The position numbers and the translations under genes are program-made. Below are positions 41,070-50,776 of a DNA stretch of 57,779 bases, one piece after another. This stretch comes from CALMEC01 sp031372145 (GTDB taxonomy: Bacteria; Actinomycetota; Thermoleophilia; Miltoncostaeales; Miltoncostaeaceae), in assembly GCA_031372145.1 (NCBI GenBank), contig JANMKR010000191.1, forward strand, positions 1-57,779. Direction: 5' to 3'. Position 1 is the stretch's first letter. Each line of letters begins with the position of its first letter. Under the pieces are notes generated by a model. The model had not been told where the DNA came from, did not search any database, and was given only the letters and a program-made list of their open reading frames with translations.

Positions 41070-43160
41070 ATGAAGACCACCCCGCCACGGCGTCGCACCC
41101 AACCCCTCAGTCGCGTGCCGCTCGACGACCCGGCGCTCTACATCAATCGGGAACTCTCGTGGTTGGACTTCAACGCCCGCGTCCTCGCGCTCGCCGCCGA
41201 CCCGGAACAGCCCCTGCTGGAACGCTGCAAGTTCCTGGCGATCGCGTCGAGCAACCTGGACGAGTTCTTCATGGTGCGCGTCGCCGGCCATCAGGACGCG
41301 CTCGAGGCCGGGCGTCCGTCGTCGGCTCCTGACGGGATCGGTCGCGAGGAATTGCTGGAACGAATCGCCGAGCGTACGACGGGGTTGGTTGCAGAGCAGG
41401 GCAGACTCTGGAAGACCGAGATCCTGCCCGCGCTCGCCGACGCAGGCCTTGCGATCCTGTCGCTCTCCGATCTGGACACCCGTGCGAGCAAACGGGTCGA
41501 GGCCATCTTCGAGCGTGAGATCTATCCGGTGTTGACGCCGCTGGCGGTCGGATCCGGTCAGCCGTTTCCCTACATCTCCGGCCTGTCGCTCAGCCTGGGT
41601 GCCCACGTGCGTCAACCGGCGCTGGGCGAGACCCGGTTGGCACGCGTCAAGCTCTCGCCGGGTCTTCCGCGGTTCACCGAGGTGCCTGGCGGGCTGGTGC
41701 CGACCGAACAGATCATTCGTGCGAATCTGGAGCGCATCTTCCCGGGTATGGAGGTCGTCGACACGGTGCTCTTCCGGGTCACCCGCGACGCGGATTTTGC
41801 GATCTCGGACGAAGCGGATGACCTGATGGGTGCGGTCGAGGCGCAGCTTCGCCGCCGCCGGTTCGGCGATGTGGTCCGTCTGGAGGTCGAGAACAGCGCG
41901 CAGAAGTCAGTGGTCGGTGAACTGCGCGATGCGCTGGGCCTGCACCAACGTGACGTGTACCGCGTGTCTGGACTGCTCGATTTGACGTGCCTGTGGCAGC
42001 TCTTGGAGATCGACCGCCCGGAGTTGCGTGACGCACCCTGGGAACCGCGTGTCCATCCGCGGTTGCGCTCCGATGACGGTGACCAGCCGGACATCTTCGC
42101 GGCCATACGGCAGGGCGACCTGCTGGTCCATCACCCGTACGACGACTTCGAGACCAGCGTCGCGCGGTTCATCGAGCAGGCCGCCGCGGATCCCGATGTG
42201 GTGGCGATCAGGCAGACACTCTACCGGACGAGCGGTGAGAGCCCAATCGTTCCCGCGCTGATGCAGGCGGCCGAGAGCGGTAAACAGACCGTCTGTTTGG
42301 TTGAGCTCCAGGCGCGATTCGACGAGGAGCGCAACATCCAATGGTCGCGTGCCATGGAACGCGCCGGAGTCCACGTCGTCTACGGCAACGTCGGTCGCAA
42401 GATCCACGCCAAACTCGCGTTGGTGGTCCGCCGCGAAGGCAAGCGCCTGACGCGATACGTGCACGTCGGGACGGGCAACTATCACCCCGCCACGGCACGC
42501 CTCTACACCGACGTGGGCCTCTTCACCTGTCGCGAGGACATCACCGAGGACGTCGCCGACCTGTTCAACTATCTGACCGGGTTCTCGCAGCCGCCCGTCT
42601 TCCGCAAGGTGCTCGTCGCTCCGGAAGGGGCGCGCGCGGGCCTCATCGACCAGATCGACCACGTCATCAAGAAGCACCGCGCCGGGGTGCCTGGCCGGAT
42701 CGTGTGGAAGCTCAACGCGATCATCGACGGCGCGATCATCAGGGCGCTGTGGACGGCATCACAAGCAGGTGTCCCGGTCGACCTGCTCGTGCGGGGTGTC
42801 TGCGGACTGCGCCCGGGGTTGCCCGGAATCAGCGACACGATCCGTGTGCGTTCGGTGGTCGGTCGCTTCCTTGAGCACGCGCGGATCTTTGCGTTCACGA
42901 GCGGCGAGGACACCCGGTATTTCATCGGGTCCGCCGACATGATGGGACGCAACCTCGATGCCCGCGTCGAGGTGTTGGTGCCGGTTGAGGACCTGGCGGC
43001 GCAAGGGGAACTCCAGGTCATGCTCGCCGCAGCGCTCGCCGACAACGATTTGGCATGGTCACTCAGCCCCGACGGTGCCTGGCATCGCGTCGAGGGTCCC
43101 ATGGACGCCGCGCCCCGCAACAGTCAGGACGAGCTGATGGAGCGCAGCGCCGCGCGCTGA
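41070..43160 (+). CDS. ppk1: Polyphosphate kinase 1
   Basis: Makes and degrades inorganic polyphosphate from ATP. The 696-residue protein has the N-terminal domain (YINRELSWLDFNARVLALA and FLAIASSNLDEFFMVRVAG), the head domain and the PLD-like catalytic core. The phosphorylated histidine is His446 in GRKIHAKLALVVRR; the RQTLYRTSGESPIV and YVHVGTGNYHPATARLYTD motifs complete the site. Start ATG at 41070. It stands alone, 26 kb from two CHAD genes and 15-18 kb from the pst operon, but belongs with them functionally as phosphate storage. Confidence 0.96.
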   Translation: MKTTPPRRRTQPLSRVPLDDPALYINRELSWLDFNARVLALAADPEQPLLERCKFLAIASSNLDEFFMVRVAGHQDALEAGRPSSAPDGIGREELLERIAERTTGLVAEQGRLWKTEILPALADAGLAILSLSDLDTRASKRVEAIFEREIYPVLTPLAVGSGQPFPYISGLSLSLGAHVRQPALGETRLARVKLSPGLPRFTEVPGGLVPTEQIIRANLERIFPGMEVVDTVLFRVTRDADFAISDEADDLMGAVEAQLRRRRFGDVVRLEVENSAQKSVVGELRDALGLHQRDVYRVSGLLDLTCLWQLLEIDRPELRDAPWEPRVHPRLRSDDGDQPDIFAAIRQGDLLVHHPYDDFETSVARFIEQAAADPDVVAIRQTLYRTSGESPIVPALMQAAESGKQTVCLVELQARFDEERNIQWSRAMERAGVHVVYGNVGRKIHAKLALVVRREGKRLTRYVHVGTGNYHPATARLYTDVGLFTCREDITEDVADLFNYLTGFSQPPVFRKVLVAPEGARAGLIDQIDHVIKKHRAGVPGRIVWKLNAIIDGAIIRALWTASQAGVPVDLLVRGVCGLRPGLPGISDTIRVRSVVGRFLEHARIFAFTSGEDTRYFIGSADMMGRNLDARVEVLVPVEDLAAQGELQVMLAAALADNDLAWSLSPDGAWHRVEGPMDAAPRNSQDELMERSAAR

Positions 43161-43175
43161 AGGACCGCCCGAGCG

Positions 43176-44066
43176 TTACGAACCCGTCTGGACCACTTCG
43201 AAGTCCGATCCCGTGATGCGGCCCAGCGCGTGCAGGTCGTCGTCGTTCCAGCTCGAGCTTGGCGCGCCGGTGATGTACCAGGGCGAGCCGTTGTCGGCCA
43301 AGATCATCCCGTAGCGCTTGAGCGCCTTCAGCACGACGCGTGACTGAGGACCGAACCCGGTCAGACTGACCGAGGCCTTGAGCCGTACGCGCAACCCCAT
43401 CGGAGGCAGGTTGGGGTCGTCCGACGATCCGGCTTGGTGACGCGCCGGGAAGATGAACGATCGCCGCGTGCGCGACGTGGTGAACCGCAGGGCGTGGTCG
43501 ATGCGTCCCGCGCGCACCTCGGCGGCGCGAGCCAGCCCGGGGAAGATCGGGAGTCCGGCGGCGTCCGCGCTGGTCCAGCCGCGTGGGCGCAGCGCGTTGG
43601 AACGCAGGTTGAAGATCGCTCCGGATCCCGCAGTCCAGCGACCCGTGACCTTGCGGGCGGCGAACAACTCGTACAGACGGCAGCGGTCCTTGTCGACGAT
43701 CAAGATGTGACGGTCGCTGCCGCCTTCGATCCGCGGGCGCGCGGGAATGGGATACGGGCCGCGGTCGGACTCGCCGGCATATTGGAACCGCACCCGCACC
43801 TTCGTCTGGGTCGAGCGGACGACGTTGAAGGGGATGCCGTAGCCGCCGTGGTTGCTGAAGTCCGGGTGGAGCTTCTGATCGACGCCGATGGCGGCGATCA
43901 GCGTCTCGGAGTCAGCTGCGACCGGGAGGCTCGAGACGTCCTGGTTCCAGGGATTGTCGGCGGGAAACACCGGACAGTTGGGTGCACCGGGCAACGAGCT
44001 GCCGGTCGCGGCCATCGGCAGTGCCGTCGCCACGAGCATGACGCCTGTCAGGAATCGCGGTCTCAT
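43176..44066 (-). CDS. Conserved secreted protein of unknown function (296 aa)
   Basis: A signal peptide (RPRFLTGVMLVATALPMAAT) is followed by a conserved globular part. Segments such as CPVFPADNPWNQDVSSLPV, ESDRGPYPIPARPRIEGGSD, RHILIVDKDRCRLYELFAA, GWTSADAAGLPIFPGLARAA, IDHALRFTTSRT and ALKRYGMILADNGSPWYI recall a family of secreted actinobacterial and chloroflexal proteins without assigned function. Many conserved aromatic, histidine and acidic residues suggest an enzyme or carbohydrate-binding protein, but I assign no activity. It is divergent from the YihY-type gene. Confidence 0.75.
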   Translation of the reverse strand: MRPRFLTGVMLVATALPMAATGSSLPGAPNCPVFPADNPWNQDVSSLPVAADSETLIAAIGVDQKLHPDFSNHGGYGIPFNVVRSTQTKVRVRFQYAGESDRGPYPIPARPRIEGGSDRHILIVDKDRCRLYELFAARKVTGRWTAGSGAIFNLRSNALRPRGWTSADAAGLPIFPGLARAAEVRAGRIDHALRFTTSRTRRSFIFPARHQAGSSDDPNLPPMGLRVRLKASVSLTGFGPQSRVVLKALKRYGMILADNGSPWYITGAPSSSWNDDDLHALGRITGSDFEVVQTGS

Positions 44067-44103
44067 CTGGGCTCCCCTCGCAACGGCACTACAATTGTCC
44101 GAA

Positions 44104-44117
44104 CCTGGTCAACCAGG
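44104..44117. promoter_or_regulatory. Inverted repeat before the YihY-type gene
   Basis: CCTGG-TCAA-CCAGG lies between a TACAAT -10-like box (44090-44095) and the GTG at 44129, so it would form a hairpin in the 5' leader or serve as an operator. Confidence 0.4.
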
Positions 44118-44128
44118 GTTCCGTACCC

Positions 44129-45142
44129 GTGAACAAAGTCCTTCGTATCATCATGTGGCCAGCCTCCCATTTCTTCGGGTGGGTCTGGCGCCTCTTCCTG
44201 GCAGTGCTGCGTCGGGTGATGGCGAATGGGGTCACGGGGACCGCCAGCCAGTTCGCCTACAACACGTTCCTGGCGACCGTGCCCTTCACCTTTGTCGTCG
44301 TGACGGCGATCAAACTGTCGAGTCCGACCGCGTACCAGACCCTGTTCGATGCGCTTGACGGGACCATTCCGGGGATCAGCGGGTTGACCGACACGTTCAG
44401 CAACAGCACCGCCAGAGGCACGGCGGCAGGCTTGGTGATCTTGTTCGGCGTGATCGCCGGCCTCTACGTGGCGTCCAATGCAATCGGGGCGCTGGTCGAC
44501 GGTCTCGATCGGGCGCAGCACCTCAACCACCGGCCGTGGTGGCGGGGCAAGCTCATCAACTTCGGCTTCGCCGCGGGCGCCAGCGTCCTTGCGGCCGCCA
44601 GCACGCTTGCACTCGCGGGTGGGCCGAAGCTCGTTCGGGGCTTCGCACGGCTGGTGGGGGCGAACACCTTTGTCAGGAGCCTCGCGGACTCCCTGGCGTT
44701 TCCCGTCGGGATCGTGACGTTGTTGCTGTTCACCGTCTTGATCTACCGATTCGGTCCCAACGGAATGCGGCTTGGCTTTCGCACCATCCTGCCCGGTGCC
44801 CTGCTCTCGGTCGTGGCGACGTTTGGGCTGACGAAGCTGATCGGCCTGTATGCCGACGCCTTCAACAACCTGGACGCGGTGTACGGAACGCTGGGCAGCC
44901 TGTTCGTCTATCTGACGTTTCTCTACTTCACCGGTCTGATGTTCCTGGTCGGCGCAGAACTCAACGCGGAGCTCGTGCATCGACGCCTGATCCGGGCGTC
45001 GGTCCGGGATGCGGCTGCGCGGGCTGCGATCACGGCCGCCGCCGCTCGCGCCCCGATCGCCGACGCCCCAACGCTGAGCGGGGCCGGCGTCACCGGTCCG
45101 ACCGCACCGACCGCTCCGATCGTCGACATCGAACCGAGGTGA
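44129..45142 (+). CDS. YihY/UPF0761-family inner membrane protein
   Basis: 337 residues with six membrane helices in the YihY (formerly RNase BN-like) pattern: ASQFAYNTFLATVPFTFVVV, AAGLVILFGVIAGLYVASNA, the RPWWRGKLINFGFAAGASVL segment, VTLLLFTVLIYRFGPNG, LPGALLSVVATFGLTKLI and GSLFVYLTFLYFTGLMFLVG followed by AELNAEL. The C-terminal 50 residues are alanine- and proline-rich and likely disordered. Function of the family is unknown; it is not an RNase. GTG start at 44129. Confidence 0.88.
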   Translation: MNKVLRIIMWPASHFFGWVWRLFLAVLRRVMANGVTGTASQFAYNTFLATVPFTFVVVTAIKLSSPTAYQTLFDALDGTIPGISGLTDTFSNSTARGTAAGLVILFGVIAGLYVASNAIGALVDGLDRAQHLNHRPWWRGKLINFGFAAGASVLAAASTLALAGGPKLVRGFARLVGANTFVRSLADSLAFPVGIVTLLLFTVLIYRFGPNGMRLGFRTILPGALLSVVATFGLTKLIGLYADAFNNLDAVYGTLGSLFVYLTFLYFTGLMFLVGAELNAELVHRRLIRASVRDAAARAAITAAAARAPIADAPTLSGAGVTGPTAPTAPIVDIEPR

Positions 45143-45211
45143 TGCGACAACGCGGTCCTGCCCGCCGGTCGCGCTCTGTCATCATTCGGGCTGCGTCTCG
45201 CACCTCACCAT

Positions 45212-47242
45212 ATGGCTGACAACACCACCAACCGCGACACTCCCCCGCGCAAGCCCAAGAACGCGCCGCCCGGATGGCGCGTCGAAGGTGGCCCGCCCGA
45301 TACGAGCGGCGGCTCGGGCCGGCGGACCAAAGCGCCCGGAGGGCCACGGTTCTGGTGGATCCTCGTCGGCGCCCTCGCCCTCAACTGGATCGTGTTCCAG
45401 GCATTCGCGCCGAACGATCCCAAGCGCATCACGATCCCGTACACCGAGTTCCTCAAGCAGGTCGACAGCGGCAACGTCGAGAAGATCAGCTCGCTCGGCG
45501 ACCGGATTACGGGCAACGTCCGCAACGAGATCACCGAGGTCGACGGCAAGGAACATGCCAAGGGCTTCCGGACCGTGCGGCCGAGTTACGTCGTCAATGA
45601 CGATCTGCAAAAGCGTCTCGAAGCCAAGAACGTGCTCGACACGGCCAAGTCGCTGGACGAGCCGCGGCCGTTCTGGGAGACGCTCCTGGTCGGTTTCGGC
45701 CCGGCGATCCTGCTGATCTTGTTGTTCGTGTGGTTTTTCCGGCGGGCTTCGAGCGGCGCGGGAGGTGGTGGGGGCATCCTCGGGGTCGGGAAGTCGCGCG
45801 CCAAGCGCTACGAGGCGAATGAGCAGCGCACGACGTTCGCGGACGTCGCCGGGATCGACGAGGTCAAACTCGAGTTGTCCGAGGTCGTCGATTTCCTCAA
45901 GCACCCCGAGAAGTACCTCGCGCTCGGCGGCACGATCCCGCGTGGCGTATTGCTGTACGGACCGCCGGGTACCGGCAAGACGCTGCTGGCACGAGCGGTT
46001 GCCGGCGAGGCGGGCGTCCCGTTCTTCTCGCTCTCGGCCTCGGAGTTCGTGGAGATGTTCGTCGGCGTCGGCGCCAGCAGGGTGCGGGATCTGTTCAAAC
46101 AGGCCAAGGAGGCGGCGCCCGCCATCATCTTCATCGACGAGCTCGATGCGATCGGACGCTCACGTGGCAGCGGCGTCATGGGAGGACACGAGGAACGCGA
46201 GCAGACGCTCAACCAGATCCTGACCGAGATGGACGGGTTCAGCGGCGCCGAGGGCGTCATCGTGCTGGCGGCGACAAACCGTCCCGAGATCCTGGACGCG
46301 GCGCTGCTGCGTCCCGGCCGGTTTGACCGGCGGGTTGCGGTCAACTCGCCCGACCAGGCGGGCCGCCTCGCCATCCTCAGGGTGCATACCCGCCACATGC
46401 CGCTCGACGAGGATGTCGACTTGGAGGGCCTCGCCTCGTCGTCGCCCGGCATGGTCGGCGCCGACCTCAAGAACCTGGCCAACGAAGCCGCATTGATGGC
46501 GGCCCGGCGGAGCCACGAGCGGGTCCACCTCGCAGACTTCACCGATGCGCTCGAGAAAATCCTGCTCGGAGCGGAGCGAAAGATCATGCTCAGCAAGGAC
46601 GAGCGTGAGCGCACGGCCTATCACGAGTCGGGCCATGCGCTGCTCGGCATGCTCCAGCCCGGTGCGGACCCGGTGCGCAAGATCTCGATCATCCCGCGCG
46701 GGCGGGCGCTGGGCGTGACGTTCCAGTCGCCGTCGGCCGATCGGTACGGCTATGACGCCGAGTATCTGCGTGGCCGTATCGTGGGCGCGCTCGGTGGTCG
46801 CGCGGCTGAGAAGATCGTCTACGGCGATGTCACCACGGGTGCCGAATCCGACCTCGAAACCGTGACGCGGATCGCCAAGCAGATGGTCGGCCGGTGGGGG
46901 ATGAGTGAGGCGATCGGGCCGGTGTCGGTGTTGCCGGGGCCCAACGACGAACCGTTCCTGCTGCCGGGAACCGGGCCGGGCGGCCCTTCGGCGCACACGC
47001 TCGAACTCATTGACAGCGAGGTCCGCAAGATCGTCGACGAGTGCTACAGCAAGGCGCTCACCCAACTCACCGAGAACCGCGACAAGCTCGAGGCGTTGAC
47101 AAAGGCGCTTTTGGAACGCGAAACGCTCGATGAGGCCGACGCCTACGCGGTGGCAGGGTTCCCGCGCCCACCGCGCCCCGAACTGCTCGAACCCGCGGTG
47201 CCCGACGTCGTCAGCCCGACGGAAGACGCGCCGACCGTCTGA
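45212..47242 (+). CDS. ftsH: ATP-dependent zinc metalloprotease FtsH
   Basis: Membrane-anchored AAA+ protease that degrades misfolded and regulatory proteins; 676 residues. A proline/basic N-terminus precedes two membrane helices (WWILVGALALNWIVFQAF, about 50-67, and LLVGFGPAILLILLFVWFF, about 160-178) that flank a periplasmic domain. The AAA domain has Walker A (YGPPGTGKTLLARAVAGEA), Walker B (IIFIDELDAIG) and the second region of homology (ATNRPEILDAALLRPGRFDR). The zinc protease motif HESGH is at about residue 471 and the third ligand aspartate lies in TTGAESDLETVTRIA. All catalytic residues are intact. It converges with the ABC exporter operon with a 13-nt gap. Confidence 0.96.
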   Translation: MADNTTNRDTPPRKPKNAPPGWRVEGGPPDTSGGSGRRTKAPGGPRFWWILVGALALNWIVFQAFAPNDPKRITIPYTEFLKQVDSGNVEKISSLGDRITGNVRNEITEVDGKEHAKGFRTVRPSYVVNDDLQKRLEAKNVLDTAKSLDEPRPFWETLLVGFGPAILLILLFVWFFRRASSGAGGGGGILGVGKSRAKRYEANEQRTTFADVAGIDEVKLELSEVVDFLKHPEKYLALGGTIPRGVLLYGPPGTGKTLLARAVAGEAGVPFFSLSASEFVEMFVGVGASRVRDLFKQAKEAAPAIIFIDELDAIGRSRGSGVMGGHEEREQTLNQILTEMDGFSGAEGVIVLAATNRPEILDAALLRPGRFDRRVAVNSPDQAGRLAILRVHTRHMPLDEDVDLEGLASSSPGMVGADLKNLANEAALMAARRSHERVHLADFTDALEKILLGAERKIMLSKDERERTAYHESGHALLGMLQPGADPVRKISIIPRGRALGVTFQSPSADRYGYDAEYLRGRIVGALGGRAAEKIVYGDVTTGAESDLETVTRIAKQMVGRWGMSEAIGPVSVLPGPNDEPFLLPGTGPGGPSAHTLELIDSEVRKIVDECYSKALTQLTENRDKLEALTKALLERETLDEADAYAVAGFPRPPRPELLEPAVPDVVSPTEDAPTV

Positions 47243-47255
47243 GCCGCGGGTGGGT

Positions 47256-49805
47256 CTATTCGTAGTGGAGCGCCTCGAGGGGTTGGAGCTTCGCCGCGCG
47301 CCGGGCGGGTGCGAGGGCTGCAACGAGGCCGGCGACGACGGCCAAGACGAACACCACGATGATCGTGACGACCGGCACCGAGAACTGGATGCCCTCGTCC
47401 TGCAGGCCCTTCGCGATGAGAAAGCCGAAGAGCAGGCCGACGCCGATCCCGATGATCCCTCCGATTGCACACGTGATGACGCTCTCACTGAAGATCATGG
47501 AGCGCAGCTGCCCGCGGGTGGTGCCGATCGCGCGGAGCATCCCGATCTCCCGGGTCCGCTCGTACACCGCCAGGAGCAGCGTGATGAGCACGCCGAACAG
47601 CGAGATCACGATGCTGAACGCGAGCAGTGCGTAGAAGATAGTGAGGATCTGGTTGATCTGTTTGCCGATGAAGTCCTTGTACTCGCTGTTGGTGCGGACC
47701 TTGGCTGCCGGGTAGGTGGCCTTGAGTGCCGTCGCGACGGCCTCCTTACCGGTCGCCACGGCGACGCCATCGGCGAACTTGACGAGCAGCACTCCGACGT
47801 CCCGGTCGACGAACAGCGTGTCGTATGCCGCGTTCGACACGACGAAGCCGGTAAAGAGTTGCGGGTCCCGGTATTCGCCGAGCACACGCAGGCGGGCCGT
47901 CTTCCCATCGAGGGTGGTGATGCCAAACTGCTCCCCGGTCGTGAGACTGTGGGTCTTCGCGAAGTCCCGCTCCACGATGGCGCCATCCGTGCCGAGCTGT
48001 GCCAGAAGCTGGTTCGACCCGCCGTTCTGCCAGTCGAAGGTGACGAGTGACGCGGCTTGTGCAGGGTCGATGGCGCTGAGTTGCTCGGTGCCGGCGCTGC
48101 CGAACCTGACCTCGCCAAAGCCGACCCCGAGCACAGAAGCGACGCCGGGGGCCGACTTGCTCGCATCCACCGCCCCGGCAGCGAGTGGCGTGAACCCCTC
48201 GTTGACGATGATGAGATCGCTCGTGAGGGTGTTGTCCAGGGCATCGATGAACGAACTCTTGAGCCCCGCGACGAAGACGCTGATGAACACGACCAGGCCG
48301 ACGCCGACCATGAGCGCGGCGGCCGTGGTCGCAGTGCGTGACGGGTTGCGCATGGCGTTCTCGCGCCCGAGCCGGCCCGAGTTGCCGGCGAGCTTTTGGA
48401 TCGGCCAGCCGAGTATCCGCGCGAGTGGGCGGATCACGAACCGGATCAGCATGCAGACGCCGAACAACACCGCAAGTGCGCCGATGGCGATGAGCCCGAG
48501 GCGTTGTCCCACCGATCCGTTGCTGGAGAAGCCCGAGGCGATGCCGCCGATTCCGAGGAGGGCGATCAGCCCGCCGGCGTAGGGCGAAAATCGCGACCAG
48601 CGGGTGCGCGGCAGCGTCGCGCCCTCGCGGAGCGCGGCGATTGGTGGGATCCGGGTCGCGCGCAGACCGGGTATGAACGCGGCGAGCAGCGTCACGACGG
48701 TCCCGACGAGGACGGGAATCGCGACGGTGCGCGGCTTGATCTGGATCCCGGTCGTCGGGAGCCCGAAACCGGCGGCGTCGAACAAGAGGTTGATGGACTT
48801 GGCGAACAGGACGCCGACGCCGACGCCGACGATCGAGGCGATCAGGCCGATGATGAATGCCTCTGCAAGCACGCTACGAAGGAGCTGCCAGCGGCTGGCG
48901 CCGACGGTGCGCAGCATCGCGAGTTCGCGGATGCGTTGGGCGACGGTGATCGAAAAGACGTTGAAGATGATGAACGCGCCGACGAGCAATGCGATCACGG
49001 CGAAGACGAACAGGAACTGCTTGAGAAAGCCCAGGTTGTCGTTGATGTCGCCGGCCTGCCTGCTCGCGTTTGCGGTGCCGGTCTCGACAAGGACGTTGGC
49101 CGGAACCGCCGCCTGCACGCGGCTTGCGAGGTCGGTCGGGCTGACTCCGTTGTCTCCCGCAACGAGGATCGTCGAGACCTGACCCTTGCGGTCGAACCAC
49201 GCCTGCGCGTCGGTGAGGGTGATGGCCGTGAGCGTGGCTCCGCCGATCGAGTTGGCATCACCGAACTTGAAGATCCCGCTGATCGTGACGGGCTGTTGCC
49301 CGATCCGGGTGGTCAGGCCGACCTGTTGCCCGACCTTGAGCTTCTCGCGATCTGCGAGCCCCTTGTCGATGGCGACATCACCATGCCTGGCGGGGAACGC
49401 TCCTGCGACGATCGTGTTGCTGTTGAACCGGGAGCTCGGTGTGGAGAACACCAGGGGCGGGGCACCGCTGGCAGGACCGACATATTTGCCATCCACGACG
49501 AGTGCGCCCAGCGCACCGATCTGACCTTCCGCGAGCGCGACCCCGGGGACCTTCTGGACTGTGGCGATGAGCGACTGCGGGAGCGGACCGGGCTGCTGCT
49601 GCTGGGACTCGAACGCGGTCTTCTGCGTCAGGATGACGTCGGTGCCCTGGTTTGCCTTCTTGAAGATGTCGTCGAACGCCCCGCTGACCTGGTCGGTCAG
49701 GATGAACGTGCCGGCGATCATCGCAGTGCCGAGCAGGATCGCGATGCCGGTGAGTACCGAACGGAGCTTTCGGGTGCGAAGCGCCTTGAGCGCGAACCGG
49801 AACAC
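47256..49805 (-). CDS. MacB/FtsX-type ABC transporter permease
   Basis: 849-residue permease with two FtsX-type domains. An N-terminal helix (LKALRTRKLRSVLTGIAILL) is followed by a large extracytoplasmic MacB-PCD-like domain, then three helices (LFVFAVIALLVGAFIIFNVF, etc.) with the coupling motif RIRELAMLRTVGASRWQLLR. A second helix-periplasmic-helix unit repeats this, ending with TREIGMLRAIGTTRGQLRSM and a final VFVLAVVAGLVAALAPARRA. This layout is that of actinobacterial exporters related to LolCE/MacB, working by mechanotransmission to move lipids, lipoproteins or peptides; cargo unknown. The GTG at 49805 lies 4 nt after the ATPase gene. Confidence 0.9.
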   Translation of the reverse strand: MFRFALKALRTRKLRSVLTGIAILLGTAMIAGTFILTDQVSGAFDDIFKKANQGTDVILTQKTAFESQQQQPGPLPQSLIATVQKVPGVALAEGQIGALGALVVDGKYVGPASGAPPLVFSTPSSRFNSNTIVAGAFPARHGDVAIDKGLADREKLKVGQQVGLTTRIGQQPVTISGIFKFGDANSIGGATLTAITLTDAQAWFDRKGQVSTILVAGDNGVSPTDLASRVQAAVPANVLVETGTANASRQAGDINDNLGFLKQFLFVFAVIALLVGAFIIFNVFSITVAQRIRELAMLRTVGASRWQLLRSVLAEAFIIGLIASIVGVGVGVLFAKSINLLFDAAGFGLPTTGIQIKPRTVAIPVLVGTVVTLLAAFIPGLRATRIPPIAALREGATLPRTRWSRFSPYAGGLIALLGIGGIASGFSSNGSVGQRLGLIAIGALAVLFGVCMLIRFVIRPLARILGWPIQKLAGNSGRLGRENAMRNPSRTATTAAALMVGVGLVVFISVFVAGLKSSFIDALDNTLTSDLIIVNEGFTPLAAGAVDASKSAPGVASVLGVGFGEVRFGSAGTEQLSAIDPAQAASLVTFDWQNGGSNQLLAQLGTDGAIVERDFAKTHSLTTGEQFGITTLDGKTARLRVLGEYRDPQLFTGFVVSNAAYDTLFVDRDVGVLLVKFADGVAVATGKEAVATALKATYPAAKVRTNSEYKDFIGKQINQILTIFYALLAFSIVISLFGVLITLLLAVYERTREIGMLRAIGTTRGQLRSMIFSESVITCAIGGIIGIGVGLLFGFLIAKGLQDEGIQFSVPVVTIIVVFVLAVVAGLVAALAPARRAAKLQPLEALHYE

Positions 49806-49809
49806 GGGC

Positions 49810-50577
49810 CTACTCCAGCGACTTCATGACGTCGAGGATTTCCTCTGCGGTCATGTGTGGACTGCGGCGGACGATCAGGCCGTCCTCGAGGAAGAGCAAC
49901 TCGTCGGCGATCGCGGCTGCGCGCGGATCGTGCGTGACCATCACTATGGTCTGATTCAACTCGTTCACCGACCGGTGAAGGAGCTCGAGAATCTCGCCGC
50001 CGGTCTTGGAGTCCAGGTTGCCGGTCGGCTCATCGGCGAAGATCACTGCAGGTTTGGAGACCAACGCCCGCGCGATCGCAACGCGCTGTTGCTGGCCGCC
50101 GGACAGCTCGGCGGGCCGGTGACGCAGACGATCCTTGAGCCCCACCTCGCCCACGAGCCGGTCCATCCATTCGGCCTCGGGACGCGTGCCTGCGATTGAC
50201 AGCGGCAGCGCGATGTTTTCTTCGGCGGTCAACATCGGGAGCAGGTTGAAGAACTGGAAGACGAAGCCGATCTTCTCGCGACGAAGCAACGTCAACGCTT
50301 TGTCTTTGAGGTCGGTGATCAGGGTGCCGTCGATCCAGACCTCTCCTGCGGTTGGCTTGTCCAGCCCGGCCAGGATGTGCATGAGCGTCGACTTGCCTGA
50401 CCCCGAGGGGCCCATGATCGCGATGAACTTGCCATGCGCGAGGTCCAGGTCAACGCCCCTGAGCGCCTCCACGGCGGTGTCGCCCTCGCCGTAGCGGCGG
50501 ACCAGGCCACGTGCGGAGACCACTGCGCCGTTTGTCGCGGTGGTGACGGCACCGCTGTGTTCGATGTGTTCCGACAA
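49810..50577 (-). CDS. MacB/LolD-type ABC transporter ATP-binding protein
   Basis: 255-residue ATPase partner of the downstream permease. Walker A (IMGPSGSGKSTLMHILAGLD), Q-loop (IGFVFQFFNLLPMLTAEENI), signature (ELSGGQQQRVAIARALV), Walker B (VIFADEPTGNLDSKTG) and switch histidine (MVTHDPRAAAIAD) are all intact and of the LolD/MacB subfamily. I choose a TTG start at 50577 because AGGAGGG lies 6-8 nt upstream; an ATG at 50595 lacks such a site. The two genes form a compact exporter operon. Divergent from the beta-lactamase-like gene. Confidence 0.92.
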   Translation of the reverse strand: MSEHIEHSGAVTTATNGAVVSARGLVRRYGEGDTAVEALRGVDLDLAHGKFIAIMGPSGSGKSTLMHILAGLDKPTAGEVWIDGTLITDLKDKALTLLRREKIGFVFQFFNLLPMLTAEENIALPLSIAGTRPEAEWMDRLVGEVGLKDRLRHRPAELSGGQQQRVAIARALVSKPAVIFADEPTGNLDSKTGGEILELLHRSVNELNQTIVMVTHDPRAAAIADELLFLEDGLIVRRSPHMTAEEILDVMKSLE

Positions 50578-50776
50578 CGCGATCCCTCCTGTCATGACCG
50601 ACAACGCGACCCTACCAAGCGACATCCGGTACGCGGTGAAGTCTCGGTGAAGAACGTCCGCGCGCTGTGGCTCTCGGCAGCAGGCAGGCGAGGCAATCGC
50701 CATGGGCACAGGGCTCCATTGGAGGTGCGGAGGGAGCGTGCGGAGGTCTGTCGAACGAGACCACTACCCTCCCTGC

